64,000 nt of DNA from Reticulitermes lucifugus (GCA_026260175.1 JAKCWW010001660.1:1726-65725); one strand, 5' to 3'; counted from the first letter of the stretch, positions 24,491 through 38,461 are shown. Notes: generated by a model not told the origin, from the letters alone. Numbers and translations: made by a program.

Positions 24491-24639
24491 TGAATGTGCG
24501 ATACCTAACTTGACACTCACATTCTCCTTGTTGGACAGATTCAAAATTTCCGACGAAATTTTTAAAACACAGCCTACCCAAATGCTTCTACTTTTCATTA
24601 ATGTGTCATAAATTCTGTAAGCCGTAATGTAGTACATTC

Positions 24640-24860
24640 GGCCACGTCTCATCTATATTCAGAAGTGTGAGGGTTGTGAACCTGAGACGTTACGACAGAC
24701 TAGACATGTAACTCGAACTGGAAGTGAAGATCTCAATAGAGAAATATGGAAGAGAAATCTCCTGGAAATCTTTCATTCAGAAGAAAGAGAGTGAGCTGGG
24801 AGGATACTAAAGATATGGAGTCTTAGTGAAACAGATTGTGGGGTATAGATGTCAATGGAA
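24640..24860 (+). pseudogene. Possible LINE C-terminal relic
   Basis: GACATGTAACTCGAACTGG followed by AGAAAGAGAGTGAGCTGGGA and GGATACTAAAGATATGGA parallels, in order and spacing, the G-H-V-x-R-M ... R-R-R-W-E-D-x-x-K-M block of the LINE copies elsewhere in the window. Decay is heavy and the frame is not maintained, so this is a tentative call. Confidence 0.4.
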
Positions 24861-25927
24861 TCGGTTAAATATCTGGTCTGATGACGGACTTTGGTTTCAA
24901 ATGTCACAACACTTCACATGAGTATAATATTTGTAATGTGTCAGTAATCTGTTGACTAATGTAGCCCACTCTCGTACTCAAATGAACTTGTCTATTTAAC
25001 TGCTATTTCAAACACATTCGAGGAGAGTTAAATTGCTGAAGGATATAAGCTGTATGCGGCTCTTAAACTTTGTAAGTTGCGCCTAGTTGGCTGAGTTGCT
25101 GACAAGTACATGCCTCCCTGGAGTTACAAGTGCCACGGGCAGGTGCGAACTAGACATTAGATCAAGCGTGAAGTGTAACCAAACTCTCTTACCCTATGTA
25201 TCACTGAAACACAGCTCCGCCATACGTGTTGATGTATTCACTAGGCAACCTCTCATTCTCTCCCGGAAGGTGGGAGACTTATTGTCTAACTATCTCATGG
25301 CAAATATAACCCGAAGGTTCATTACCTCTAATCTCAAAGTCCTTAATTATAGAGTATCATAAGCCAGCCACATATCTACCCTCCACACATCCTGCCTTCC
25401 AAACACTGATCCTGACATGACCTCCTATCTCCTTATTGGTACTCTAAACTGCCAGCTTCTAAAAGCTTTCCCACAGAGATTGCGTAAGCATTTCTTTTCT
25501 CCCAGAACTTGTGCCTGATCGCTTAATTATTTTCCCTCTTTAACAGTTCCACAAGTTTATTATGTAACAAAACATTTAAATTCATAAGAATCATCCAAGC
25601 CCACACGTTGCTCTTCCAAAGCCTGCTGCTGTATTTTATGTTGATAATAACATGAAGATTCCAGATTGCAGTAAAAATTCATATAAATAATCATAAACAA
25701 TAGTATTCCTGTCTGTTACACTGGTGGCCTTATTTGAAGAGTAGCAAAATTAAATTTCAGTTCTGTGAAATTTGGGCAGTATATCAGAGGAGAATTCATA
25801 AACATTTGATGCCAATTTTCGTGAGTCATGGCAGTGGTTCTATTTCATCGTAATCCATTATCATTCTGCAAGAAATTGCATTACATATGACTGATAAGAA
25901 TATAATAGTATTTTACACCCGATAAGA
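24861..25927. other. No gene seen
   Basis: The ORF at 25087-25362 (91 codons, plus) begins in a tRNA-like context (GCCTAGTTGGCTGAGTTG) and may be a decayed SINE head. It encodes nothing I recognise. Confidence 0.4.
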
Positions 25928-26185
25928 AGACCAGTTAGCTTAGTTGTTATAGTGAATAGACTGCGGGCTGTACGACCGAGAAATCGGGATTCCTTATCCC
26001 GGAGGACCAAGAGGCTTTCCCATCTCAAAGACATCTGACGAGCTCTGGCTCCCAACCAGCACTGTACTAAAGCGGCTGGGGCCTGAGCGTGATGACCCAC
26101 TTCCGTTTGGCGCCGAGGTTAAGAATACGTGAAGCTATATCACCCCCACTCGATATGCCTTCATGCAGTCCTACTTAACTGAGCA
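25928..26185 (+). repeat. SINE-C copy
   Basis: tRNA-like head with an A-box-like TTAGCTTAGTTG (25935-25946) and a worn B box CGGGATTCCTTATCCCG. The family body follows: GATGACCCACTTCCGT, GGCGCCGAGGTTAAGAATAC and ATATCACCCCCACTCG, with an end ATGCCTTCATGCAGTCC that parallels the end of the copy at 54230-54478. The minus ORF at 25861-26100 is spurious. Confidence 0.65.
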
Positions 26186-29100
26186 GAGGAAAAACTTACC
26201 TTTCATTATCCTACATAAGCTAATATAACACTAAATACGTGTAAATAGTTTTATATATAACTCTGATTACGTGAATAAAATTCTTAGATTATATTTGCAA
26301 ATCTAGATTTTATCATTTCCGATCACAGCTCATAGGGGTTTTTCTTAATATGAAACAAGTTTTTTAAGTAAAATTTAAAAAAATCTTCAAGCTTTGCACA
26401 CAGCACTACTAACTAAATCTCGTTCCAATATTAACACAATGACGGAATCGTATTTAACATTTATATAACGTCTATAAAATAAGGATAGATTATACATGCG
26501 CATGTAGCTTTGTATTTTGAAGGCCGGAGAGGGTATCTGCAGTGATAGAGATTGCTTTATTCTGGGATATGACAACGTGCACTTTGGTAGACAGATTCCA
26601 ATGTTGAAGATGAACCTGCTGCTCGACTTGCTCTGGATACTACGTACCATTACTTTGAAACTATAAGTCGTTTAATACTGATGTCGTTTTCGCAGAAAGG
26701 GAAGTCCGCCTTGTCAGACAATGGCAGAAGGGCTGCCGTTGTGTGTACGTCAAAGTATACCATAAAAAGCGTTTCGTAACTCGACATTATTGACGGAAAA
26801 TTTCACAGGTGACAACATCTAAATGCGGAAAGAATGAAAGCAACGTGGTAGAGCCTTGCAGATAGATACACTATTCAATAATTCAACACGACTGTCATTT
26901 TAGGACTATCTGTTATCCCTTCAAAATGCAAGTACTTGCCTTAGGATTAATGGTTTGCATGACCAGGAGTTTACTAACACGAATATGCTTCTAGAGGCCG
27001 AGGCAGCGTACAGTGACTTGTCCTTTATGTCTGTGGTCCAATATAATATTAAGATATAACTCTTCTGTTTCCCATCGCCAGCCTAATAAAGAATGCTGAA
27101 AGATAAAAAATTTACTGTAAATTCTTCCAATACGCAAGGTAGCCACGGCCTCAGTTTGATGTTCAAATGCAGGGAACAGACGTGTGTAAAGCGGAACATA
27201 TTTCAACTTCACTTCCTAGGTAAATACTTCAAATAAAAACTACTCCATGCACTAGTTGTGAAAAAGAATTCCATGGCAAATATATGGCTGCAGATCTTAA
27301 GATACAGTGCATGTAAAATGCATTAGATATTAAAATACTGTTACGGTTTTGTAAGATCTATGAAGAATTTTCCCCTATAAAATGCTCAAATAATAAATAT
27401 ATTGTTTTATTCCATATATATATAATATTATTTAGTTAAAATATTATTCAGTTGAAAATTCTATTTACTGTGAACGTAAATTATATACAGAAGAAAAGAA
27501 TTTCTGACACGGTAATTTAAAATTAATCGTGGGTTTTCAAGTATACGCTTGGACTGATATCGATATTTCATCAACCTTTTATCAAAAAGTGGAATCTAAT
27601 TTGTAAATAATTAATGTAATACCTTCGATTGACATGTCTTATTCTGTTTTATATTTTTTTATTTTTACATGCTTTCATTTTACTCTACTCTTCTTAAATT
27701 TCTTAAAATACCAACGATTAATCATATAATTATATATTGCCTTTCTAAATGCATTTTTTAAATGTTAAGAGCCTGAAGACCACCTAATGTAGGTCGAACC
27801 ATGTAACTGCTCGATTAGACAAATGGACTATATTGTCTAATGAGAATGGTTGCGCGAGACATATTGATTTCATCGATTCTTAAAATACAAGGGTTAATCG
27901 ATATTTCTTTCGTTTTCCTTATTGCAGTCCACAAAAACAGTATCCTACAATTGATGATGTTCTTCTATTTATTATTGCACACGACAAATATTCAGAATTT
28001 TCATGCTGTAAAATACATTTACTGTAAACTTCCATGCTTTAATTAGAGGGAAGTCTGTTTGTACGACTTGCCAGAGGGGCCGACTAGATACTTGTGTGAA
28101 AGGAATGACGCAGTGCATTTAAACATCAGACCAGCAGTGGTGAATGTGTGATTTAGATCTTTCTTTCTCTAAAATAATTTAACAATGCACCTCAGAGGGA
28201 AACGTCAAACAACCGACTGTCGCGTCTTTGTGGTGCCACTTGAATATTCCGTGTAGCTATCAAGACCTTCTATACGAGTTCTGACACTCAGCTCCACCGA
28301 AGATGAAACAATGGAATATCGCGGGCGAAAAGGCGTTACGTCCAACGTAAGTATTTACACCAGAAATTAGTGTGATTCTTGCATAAATATTAAAACACCT
28401 CCTCGTTTTCCGATATTCAGAAGATAATTGAGTAGAAGAGTACACATGAAATGAAAGTAAACAAATGTTGGTCACAAGTCTATTACTTATAACAAAATTC
28501 TTGTTTATAAAAGAGGTGTTTCACGCCGTAATTCTAATATTTATTATGTACTCTGAAGTCTCTTATTAATATGTATTGAAGCATTTAGTGTAGAAAAAGA
28601 TATTAAAAATAGAGGGGTATTTTAACCGGTCTGGAGCACATACGGTTTCAAATAATTGTTTATGAATTTCCTAAATTCAGTGATCTGTATTTTTATTTGT
28701 AGTACATACGAATAAACCATTAAGTTAAACAACGGGACGTAGGCTACAAACACACTACTTAAAATAATTATTTTTAAAAATCTAATAAATATCAAATACG
28801 TGTATAATGACATAGGCCTAAAATACTAAGTTATTTTCCTTGAATGACAATAAATATAGACAAGTCGAAAGAGTTCGACATGAGAGCTGTCGATTCTTGT
28901 AACAAAGTTTAACACTTGACTGAGACGGACGATCAGCTACAGTCTGTGGCCAGGTTGACCTCTTACTTTACAACACTGCATGACCAGGAAGGCTATGATT
29001 TTTGTTTGGTTCCTAGTACTATTAGGATAGGAACGTAAGTGAAGAATGTTTAGATGGTGCGCGGTATATATGTCTCATTAAAAAAGTTATGATGAACTGG

Positions 29101-30756
29101 ATATGTAGTTCGGATGGGGAAACAATTATGTATAAGTCTCTCTGGGGAATCTTCACAGAACCATCCAGCTGTAACATGGAGAGAAGGAGCAGAATATGAA
29201 AATAAGATGGACCAAGGGAGAGTAGGATGTGAGAGGAGGAAGTGCATGTAATTGGTTAAGATTTTGTACAAGTGCGGACTTTGAATTTAACGATTTTTTA
29301 CCTTCGGTTTATATGTCTACTGCCATGTAATAAATTACATTTTTACTTAGTTCGCCAGGTCGTCTGCACACAGCACTGGGCTTACAGTATAAATAATGAA
29401 ACTAGGATTTGGTCACAATTCTCCACCTGCCAATTCAGGAGTTTGCAAACTTGCCAAATATAGAGTTCGTCAGATATGAGTGGGAACACAGGACCAGCAA
29501 CATACGGCCTCACATCATAAACTGTAAATGTATTAGCTTGACACTGGATACAATACTTTATTTACTAGCACTTATAACACATTCATTTAAAACACACATT
29601 TTACGCCTTTGTAGGAAATTAAAATCAAACACACGTCAAAATCGCTTCCAACTAACATTATGCTTACAATTACAATACATGCAAGCTGCCAAATTTTCGT
29701 ATATGATGGAAATAGAAAAATTATCCTAATTATTTTACGCAAAGAAATTCAGTGCCATAACTGTAATAATGTACAACATAAACTACTTAATCGCAGTAAC
29801 GGTAGTAATGCTAGCTGTGGTAACTATTGCAGAAACCTAACATTCAAACAAGCGGTAGGCAGAGGTCGCAGGTCCACTGGTTGTTAAATACTACTCTAAT
29901 TCATTCAGCGCAGTGATAAACTCCAGTAACCTGGAGATGAGTGCGTTGCTGATTCATGAAATAAGTCACAAAAGAAGAATTTGGATTTATAGACACAGGA
30001 CGAATCGAAACATGAAATTTCATGTTGTTGTGCGAAATGGATATGTGTTTGAATGTAGCACTGCATGTAATTTGAATTAAAGTGATACAGAGTGTTATGG
30101 ACCATGCTCCCACTGTTGAACTGTGTGCCCCCGAATCCAGGAACACTTATCATTTCACTCTATTGTACAAGCCATCCATCTCTGTGGAAAATAATTAAGC
30201 ATTGGAACTGAACATTCGTTGGTCTGTTAACAATCCCCGACTTTTTATCAGTAAAAGAACAACAGAAAGCATTAAACAGAACGTAGCTAATAAATCCTTC
30301 TAACATTTGGCAAAGCTTAACTGCAACAAATTAGTACAATATCAGTGTTCACTAAGAAACCTTATGCAAATTAATTCATAAAAGTCTTGCCATCATTTGT
30401 AACTAAACCAAGAGTTATCACTTTCTCTCTTACTGCAACACGAAGATAAAAATGTATAACACTGCAACTTAGTATGATACTGTGTTTGTTCAGGCATTTT
30501 TTACGAAGTAAGAAACGCCTTACCTGGAGACCATGTCCGTCGTCCACACATACAGTCAGCGAATAAATCGTTTGTTGGATTGTCTCTAAACACGGTATAG
30601 AAGCTATTCACAAAACTTTGTCAGGCAGCGAGATTTTCGTGAAAATCGGTGCAGTGACAATCATTACGTGCGTTAAAACGTAAATGAATTTCTACATTAT
30701 TTTCCATATTTCTTGATCGATTTCAGTGAAATTTGTTATAGGAGGTCTCCATACAG
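26186..30756. other. No gene seen
   Basis: The longest featureless stretch in the window. It is AT-rich, with short AT runs near 27410-27440. ORFs at 26387-26650, 28260-28475 and 29050-30153 overlap on both strands or in several frames, and none has a recognisable domain or exon-like boundaries. Confidence 0.45.
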
Positions 30757-31000
30757 CCGATCCCGGTGGCCGCGCCGTCTAAGACAATAGGTCTGCGGCC
30801 GCTCGTTTGCTAGGATTGCGGGTTCGAATCCCGCCGGGGGCATGGATATTTGTCTCTTGTGAGTTTCGTGTGTTATCAGGTACAGGTATGTGCGACGGGC
30901 CGATCACTCGTCCAGAGGAGTCCTACCGCGCGCGCGTGTGTGTCACTGACTGTGATCAGGCGAAACAATAACACTCTACACTTACAAAGAGTAGGCAGAA
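30757..31000 (+). repeat. SINE-B copy with intact B box
   Basis: The head begins GATCCCGGTGGCCGCGCCGT and contains a perfect B box GGTTCGAATCC at 30821-30831. The body has GGGCCGATCACTCGTCCAGA and GGAGTCCTACCG, followed by a CG/TG-rich run. It matches 21916-22172 but has a different 3' end. Confidence 0.8.
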
Positions 31001-32564
31001 TAGGTCAGACTCAGAAATAAAGAAAGAAAGGTTTCCATGCAGTAACATTCAGCAATTATGATTTTCCTCAAAATCCGTGTTGCGTATGCTATACTTTACT
31101 GAGAGGTATCAATTGAATATTGTTAGCTTTTGTGCAAAACATTTGCATGTCACTCTGAAAAAAATAAATTTAGGATGTGAGAAAATGGGGTGCCTCGGAA
31201 AATATATAGACCTAAGGCACAGGAAGAAAAATAAGGTTACAAAAAAATTGTAAGTTCATTTGCGTAGTACGCAGTCATATACGCCTCCATTCAAAGTGAT
31301 CTCTGGGAATGGAACTACAAAGCTTGAGGCTATGGAGTTTCAAGGAAGATATCGTGATAATAAATGAGGGAAAATAAGAATTTTATACAATGTATAAGAC
31401 TAATGGAGATGACATTTACCACATTCATTTGCTCTTTATACCTCAGGAGAGTGATAATGGTGTGGAAATAAGGCACAAAAAACATGAACTAGATTTTTCT
31501 TCCTGTGTTACATTAATCCGCAAACTCATCCAAAACAGAAATATTTGTGTAACATACGGACTTCAATGTCATCTAATTTATATTAGTAAATAGGCCTATC
31601 ACAATTTATCGTTACGAAACATAGCACATAATAATTAACTGTGTAATGTTTTCGGAATGTGTCACCTACCTCCACCCACTCCCAACCCCCCATCACAGAC
31701 ACGAAATAAACAGAATTTCATAAGAATAAGTTATTTTAGGATGCTTTTAAAAATTCATAGGTCATATGTCGTCTATTAAAAACATCGAATAGCGAGTGTG
31801 TATGGATTGGAAGGAGGAGTTGTTCATCTATTTAAAGGCAGGCTTCCAATCGTGGTCTATCCGAGCAGAACTAAGACAAATTCCTGAATGTGTCGGTCAG
31901 GATTGGCTCTAACTAGATAAAGAATAGAACCGTGTGCATTCCGAAAATTTACTGCTACACCAAGGCAATCGATCATTTATTAAATCACGTTTGTTTCACA
32001 CAATGCTTAGTGTTTACGGTACAGCCTGTTTCTCAATGCTGTCTCTGTTACAGAATTTTGATAAAGTTTCTTAGGCCATTCTCACACTTACGAAGTCAGA
32101 GCAAGAAACCGTCGTTAATTTTCCCTTAAAGGACACACAATACCGTGCAGAGTTCATTACAATTATCTCCAACCACATGATGTCAATGAATACACAGCGA
32201 AGCAGATCGACTTCCTGCGGCTTTCACAACTTGAAGAAAGCACCACAAAATATACCACTTGGTTGTGTTCGAGAATCATTCAACAAAATCTTATAATGTG
32301 GCAACATTTTGCGATGCAATGACGAGTGCTTTTAACGCTTCTGTTTTAGAAGACCCGCATTTGCTCCATGTGAGAGACTGTAGCGCATGTTAAAGGCGAA
32401 TGTTTTCTTGTTGTTTTTACAACACTTTACACTTTCTCTAATTTGAGATTTAAAATTTTTAGTGGAGGTTAACACTCTTATTCGACTACAAGGATTTGGG
32501 TGCTTCAATTTAATTCGCGAGATACCTTACATCCTTCTACAAATCTCTCCCCTCTGAGACCATA
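31001..32564. other. No gene seen
   Basis: AT-rich, with only short ORFs (31390-31593, 31932-32129) that show no recognisable domain. Confidence 0.45.
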
Positions 32565-32753
32565 TAGAGTCGAGCCCGATTATAAAGACATCTGTTTATT
32601 CGACACCTCATCTTTAACGAAAGATTTTCTGTAGTACCACTTAATTTCTCACTATTATCGATAACATTATAGTCCTCGGTTATAACAACACTCTTTTATA
32701 ACGATACAAAATATTCAGCCCCTTTCATGACGTTATAACCGAGTTCAACTCTA
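32565..32753. mobile_element. MITE with about 21-bp terminal inverted repeats
   Basis: The left end TAGAGTCGAGCCCGATTATA pairs with the right end TATAACCGAGTTCAACTCTA as an imperfect inverted repeat, enclosing about 150 bp of non-coding DNA. The CGAGC(C)CGATTATAA-type end resembles pogo/Tigger-like terminal repeats. The left end abuts TA, in line with TA target preference. No transposase is present, so it would be non-autonomous. Confidence 0.6.
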
Positions 32754-32824
32754 TTTCTTTTATATTAGACAATCTATATTTTTTATCGTCTATATATTTT
32801 CTTCAATTTGACTTGTACTTTTAC

Positions 32825-33160
32825 GCCATCAGTTCTTCTTCTTCTTCTGGTCGGCGCTACAGCCCATGTAGGGCCTCGGCCTTCTTGACCACATGCCTCC
32901 ATTCCTCTCGGTCCTCAGCCTTCCTTCTTCATCCTTTAACTCCTAGCTTTCTGAGGTCCTCCTCTAAGTCATCTAGCCATCTTTTCCTGGGTCTACTACT
33001 TCTCCTCCTCCCATCAGGTTTTCCTAAAAAAACTTTCTTAACACTCCTTGTTTCCGGCATTCTCTGGACATGACCTGCCCACCTTATTCTCCCCTTCTTA
33101 ATTGTCACAACTATATCTGGTTGTTTGAACAATCCTTGTTTCTCTATATTTGTCCTCATT
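32825..33160 (-). pseudogene. RTE-like LINE ORF2 C-terminus with (GAA)n tail
   Basis: On the minus strand a frame from 33159 reads into the C-terminal motif of many insect endonuclease-reverse transcriptases: I-R-W-A-G-H-V-Q-R-M, then F-L-G-K-P-D-G-R-R-R, R-P-R-K-R-W-L-D-D-L-E-E-D-L-R-K-L-G-V. One TGA nonsense codon at 32929-32931, where tryptophan is usual, precedes a final in-frame block ending W-R-H-V-V-K-K-A-E-A-L-H-G-L. The element closes with a GAA-repeat tail near 32830, typical of LINE 3' ends. The 5' part with endonuclease and RT core is absent. The insertion looks younger than the other LINE relics here because only one nonsense change is seen. Confidence 0.75.
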
Positions 33161-36100
33161 CTCCAACCATCTTTATCGTTCGTTTACGCCATCAGTTAGG
33201 CCTACGTTTTTTACAGAAATGCCATGCGTGCATTTTGTTTATTCATGCGTTTACTACGATATATTTTACCTTGCTGCCAGTATCTCAGACTACGTCAATA
33301 CAGCATAGACTTCTAGAAGGACTGCCAAATGATAAATTGGAAACGATCTGAAAGACAGCTGTCACAAGCCTAGTACGGTAATGACATTTGCAGACTTTAT
33401 CATTGATCTTCAAAATCAGTGTATGTATGTATATTGTGCAGTCTGCATATAAAACGCGATATTTTAAACACGTAGTTTTTTACACGTTTCATTTACATTA
33501 ATGAACTTGTTTCCATACAATACCTGAAAGCTGGTAATTTTGTATTGTATAGTGCTGCCTCTAGCGGCGCATTCAATAAGCAGTCGCAAGCAAGATGGCA
33601 TGTAATACAGAAGAGGGTATATTACGTGTGAAATTTTTATCAAACTGGTGGGCATGTTACGGCACCTCGTGGGATAGACTGAGACTTTAAACTAGAAAAT
33701 TCCAGAGCGAAGAAGAATCGAGACGTTAGTGAGAAAGTGCAGTGTTCTCAGTTGTCCGAATTGACTTCCTTCTGTCAGCAACGCTTCCTTTATGTCCAAC
33801 GAAGGACCGGTCTCTTCAAATTTTTCAGTAATCTCCTGACTCTCGATTTTCCTGGACCTTGCTTGCGACACCTTACTGAATACGTTGCTACATACAGCAC
33901 TACCCAGCATAATATTTCGCAGCTTTCGGGCATTTTGTGACAACAGATTAATTAATGTAGGTAAACTGCCCAAAAGTACTGATGTTTATAAACCACACGA
34001 CGTTGTGAAAACCCGAAAAATAATAATTACGCTGATAATTGAAATTTCCTGAATTAATTTATTAAAATTTAGAAACAGAATAATAACATTTTTCATGAAG
34101 AGTAAATATGACAGATTCTGTGGCGGAAATGTACTATCAGATTTCCAGTGTTCTTCTACTGATATCTTAACTTCTAGTGATTGTATATTGCCGCTAAGAC
34201 ACAGGTTGAAGTGACTACTTTTGTCCATGAGCCTTCTCAGTCCTTAAACACAAATTTTACGGCAGAACTTTAAATGAGAACACGTCTGCTTCCTTGCACA
34301 TCCTTTGAATTTCATACGTCGCTATGATGTGAACATTCGACACCGTATCTCCTTTATTTTGTTGAAAGCGTGATTAAATAAATTACGCTACAAAATAAAC
34401 CCATCTTCTTCTTACAAGAAAACTGTTCTATCTGAAAATGATCTCTCCGTCTTTCTCTTATCCTCCTTAATCTTCTCTGTCCTTAGGGTTTGTAATTGGT
34501 TCTTAATTTCATAATTGTACTTTCTTTCGTAAGTTATAAAGCCTTAAATTGCCCAGATACGTCTTTCCAGTCAGTGTAATGAGTTTCACTCCTGCTGACA
34601 TGTCTGACCTGAACGTATCATGAATTTACCTGCGTTAATTAGTTGTTAATTATGTGAGTCAATAATTAATAAATTACTCTTTAAACACCACGTGTTTATT
34701 TTCACGGTGCCGTTAATATGTACGAACGTGTGGTGGCCCCAAGTGACAAGAGTTAGTACTAATTTCACGCTTTAATGAAATACTTAAAAACATTTATTCA
34801 CTACAAGTAGAGGTATCAAAACATAGGAGAAAAACAAAAACAATGCAGTTTAATTTTGATTCTAATTCTACTGTTTTAATAGTGGCGCTGTATGTTGCTG
34901 CTTCAGCATTCACACAGTATGGAACTAAGGCACATGTATATTTACGGATCTCTGATAAGTGTTGCTGAACCTAAAGATTTACATGGTATTTATATATGGA
35001 TGAGCTAAGGAAATGGACTGAAAGAAAATGGGAATTTCAGGACAACTTCTCCCCGCTTAATCCACCTTGGATAAACCGACATAAAATGTTAATATCTAGA
35101 AGAAAATTATTACAAATTTTTGGCATAAAAAATATAAATACGTAGAATTATTAAATCTATCAAATATCGTAATTATGAGAATTATAACGTAAACGAAATA
35201 TTTCTTATGAAATAATAATATATGGCGTAAAGAACGTTACCGGTTATAATAATTTGATGCACGCATTTTACAGAAACCAAACGAGTTCAAAGATATGTGG
35301 CGACAGAGAAGATTTAAAACTATGTAGGCCACATTAATATAATAATAAACGGAAGGATAAAATGTATCCGCCTTCGGTAATAACAATAATAATAATAATC
35401 CGTCATAGTAATTATTATTATAACTGTTTATAATAATAATTAATACTATTATTGGTATTAGTATTATCACACGCTTCATCATCCGCATCATCAAATAAGT
35501 CAAGGTGTAATTCAGAGCCTACACAATTTATAAAACTTTCTTAAGTTCAAGTCACAAGAAGTTACACATTTAAGACAGTAATAATGTCGGAAATCTATGA
35601 ATAAACATTAAAACAACTAGTAAGAAACACTAATAAAGTTAAATTATTAAAATAGTTCAACTGTAATAAAAAGACGTTTTACCGTCATACTTAAAGGTTA
35701 CACATACGAGTAAACATTTTACATACTTGAGGCTGATATCTAAAGGCTTTGAAAATAGTGTAAGCTCATATGTATATGCATGGAGAATCCCTGTGAGCAT
35801 TCTATTCAATTTTCGAGCCATTTTAAAAATTACCTTAAAATCCCTTTTTATTATGTCTTAAAGATTATACATTTGCCTCCAATTCATTGGCAACATAAAT
35901 AAATTCTTCTTCTTTAAATCTGTATTACAATCTCTAGATCGGTCTGAGTCACGAACTACGCGTAATTAGCTTGTGCGCTTTGCGAATTACGAGGCGGAAT
36001 TCTTTCGTTAAAATCGAGGTTAACCCAAACGTAAAATCTAAAAAAAAAAAAAAATACTATTTTCTGTGCTTATCCAATTACGAATGTATTCCTTTAAATA

Positions 36101-36484
36101 AAAATAAATTTTTCTTTTTTGAGTCCAATTATAGCATACGAGCAAATTAAAATCACACGGTTAGCTGACTTGATTTTGACATGTTGTAGTCAACAAACGA
36201 TTTTCTGTAATGACAACTAACTCTCCCTTCAGAACCGCATAAGGAGGGGAAATCAGTGCGTAACATGCATCTCAAAACTGCTCTAAGAATCTCTACTTGC
36301 AATGCTCAGCAAAACTTTCAGGTCTTAATTGGTGCAAATAATTAGTTCTATTTCAAGATGGTTTTCAAACTTTCAAAGAAGGCACTACGTAACAGAAAGT
36401 CAACCACCCTTATCTCACGTCCCATCTTTCTGTTGACAGGTCATTGCTTTATATTTTTAGTCCTGTACGGGTTTTTAATTTTTC
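33161..36484. other. No confirmed gene; possible gene start near 33590; AAT repeats at 35385-35470
   Basis: At 33594 an ATG lies in a good initiation context (CAAGATGG), preceded by a GC-richer CTCTAGCGGCG. The frame closes after about 31 codons, so an exon would need splicing, which cannot be shown. A minus-strand ORF at 33692-33973 has no recognisable domain. A degenerate AAT trinucleotide tract spans about 35385-35470. An A-run lies near 36041-36054. The rest is AT-rich. Confidence 0.35.
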
Positions 36485-37035
36485 TTAGGCGCGTCCGCAA
36501 AATAGCTAAAAGCAACTATTAGCTCGTCATGTCTGTCCGTCCGTCTTTCCATCCGCATGAAAGAACTCAGCTCCACTGGAAGGACTTTCATGAAAACTGA
36601 TGTTTTACTATTTCTCGAAAACCTGCCGAGAAAATCCAATTTTCATTAAAATCTGACAAGAATAACGAGTACTTTACATGAATACCTACGTATATTTTGG
36701 ACAGTATCTTGATTTAGTCTTCTTAGAACGAGAAATGTTTCAGACAAAAGTACTAGAGAGAATAAAAACACACATTTTATGTTCAATAACTTTTTTTTCT
36801 TCGAAAATCGTGAGCGTTTATGACATAATGTGAAAAATGTGGTACAGCCAGACAGGCCACAGATGGCAATATAGTACGTCGCATGCGCACTGTGTGCTGG
36901 ATAACTAAGGCTACAGACACACACTCAGAATATGAAAAGCGTATTGCTTTTCCACGGCAACAACGGTTACGTGAACGCGCCTCAATATTACGTTCATACG
37001 TACATTGCCAGTCTTGTGGTTTTTAAAACAAGGCG
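36485..37035 (+). repeat. R1 dispersed repeat, copy 2
   Basis: Shares long blocks with copies 3 and 4: GTCATGTCTGTCCGTCCGTC, CACTTTTATGTTCAA-like, GACAGGCCACAGATGG, GCTGGATAACTAAGGCTACA, and a 3' end with TTACGTTCATACGTACATTG. The order is conserved across about 550 bp. The short ORFs over it arise from the repeat. Confidence 0.75.
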
Positions 37036-38461
37036 CCTGGAAAAGGGCCGCATGGGGCGAGTTAGAATAATTAATAACGGAAGGGTCTTTTATTATATTC
37101 ACTGTGAAGTAGAATGAATCCTAAGCCTAAGCAAAATCTCACCAGGCAGGTCTGTACATAATACTGTACTGAGTGGGGATTTCTAAATGTACGTGATTGC
37201 GTTATACACACTAAATATAAATTTATTGGATGTTAACCATTAACTGTTATGCTTACTAAAACAACGCAGGAAGTTGTTGGATTTTCCCAGTCCTCCAGAA
37301 TTGTTAGACTATCAAAACTCTGTCATTTTCAAGACGCATGTTTAAAAGGAGAAGTGGATATTATATAGGTACGTGTTAAGATGTCCTAGGAGTATGATAC
37401 GTTTTGCAATAATATTTACATACTCAATTTGTTTTATGTTTACCTATTTACAGAAACGTGTATCAGAAACGACGAGATCCAAATAAGGTATTAATAAAAA
37501 CAAAAATAAAATTATGAAGGCTTATTTCACAGTAAATTAAAAACTATCAGTCAGTACATCCATCAAAAACATTTTGCTCCCCAATTTTTCTCCTAAGAAT
37601 TATATTCCACAAATTCTTAAACAGAATCATATAAAATGGAACGTTAATAAATAAAAGGGGATCTAAACAAACAAATATCTGAATGTACGTCTTTTTAAAT
37701 AATTACGCGATACTTCCCGATCAGAATGCAGCCCATACTTACGCGTTTAAGAGGGAAAATATAAACTCAATGTGCAATAATAATTGAATACAGATATAAA
37801 GAACCATGAGATTTAGAGCAAAAAATTCGATTAGAGAAAACATGTGTCAGCAACAAAATTATGCACAACATATGCTAGACTCTACGATGTTTCCTCTCCC
37901 ATTCTTTTGAGAAAAAGGCATAGTCGTCAAATATAAAAATATAAATATAAATATAAATATAAATATAAAAATTTGTAAACCCGTAAGACGAAAAAGAAAT
38001 TTACGTATTCAAGGTTCATACAAGGTGAATTATAAGCATGTATATCAAATTAGCTCTCCCAAAAATCAATTATGATTGCGTAATCTGAAAATTAAAGCTA
38101 AATCTAGAATTACGGATGATGAAATGAAATACATGAGATAGGCCTCAAGACACAGAGTGATAGAAGTGACTCAGCCAGAAGTCGTTCCTCTATGGTTAAC
38201 CGTTAAAAGAGTAGCTTTAACATGAATTAGTATATTTAAATGTTCTTCCGTACCGCGCAGGAAACACACCGCGTCTCGGTTATGAAAACCAGTCAGTTAA
38301 TGCTGTATAGGGAACTTTTGTTTGAATGACGTGGAGGAACTGCAGGAACAAAGTTTTGACTTGAAAAATACGTGTATACGCAGTCCTGTGTAATGACATT
38401 AAGACACCTGGTCTAGCTGTTCCCTCTACTGGCTCGTGACTCCACCCTTGCACCGACGACT
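37036..38461. other. No gene seen; AAATAT minisatellite at 37930-37973
   Basis: AT-rich flank of a LINE insertion. A tandem of ATATAA-type hexamers is visible at 37930-37973. The 5' junction of the Jockey-type LINE lies close to 38455. Confidence 0.5.

Noticed and set aside
29409-30153. Cluster of overlapping ORFs on both strands
   Set aside because: Several frames are open at once, which is typical of stop-poor random sequence rather than of a gene.
33692-33973. 93-codon minus-strand ORF with charged middle
   Set aside because: Looks slightly protein-like but matches no family I know, and the opposite strand is open too.
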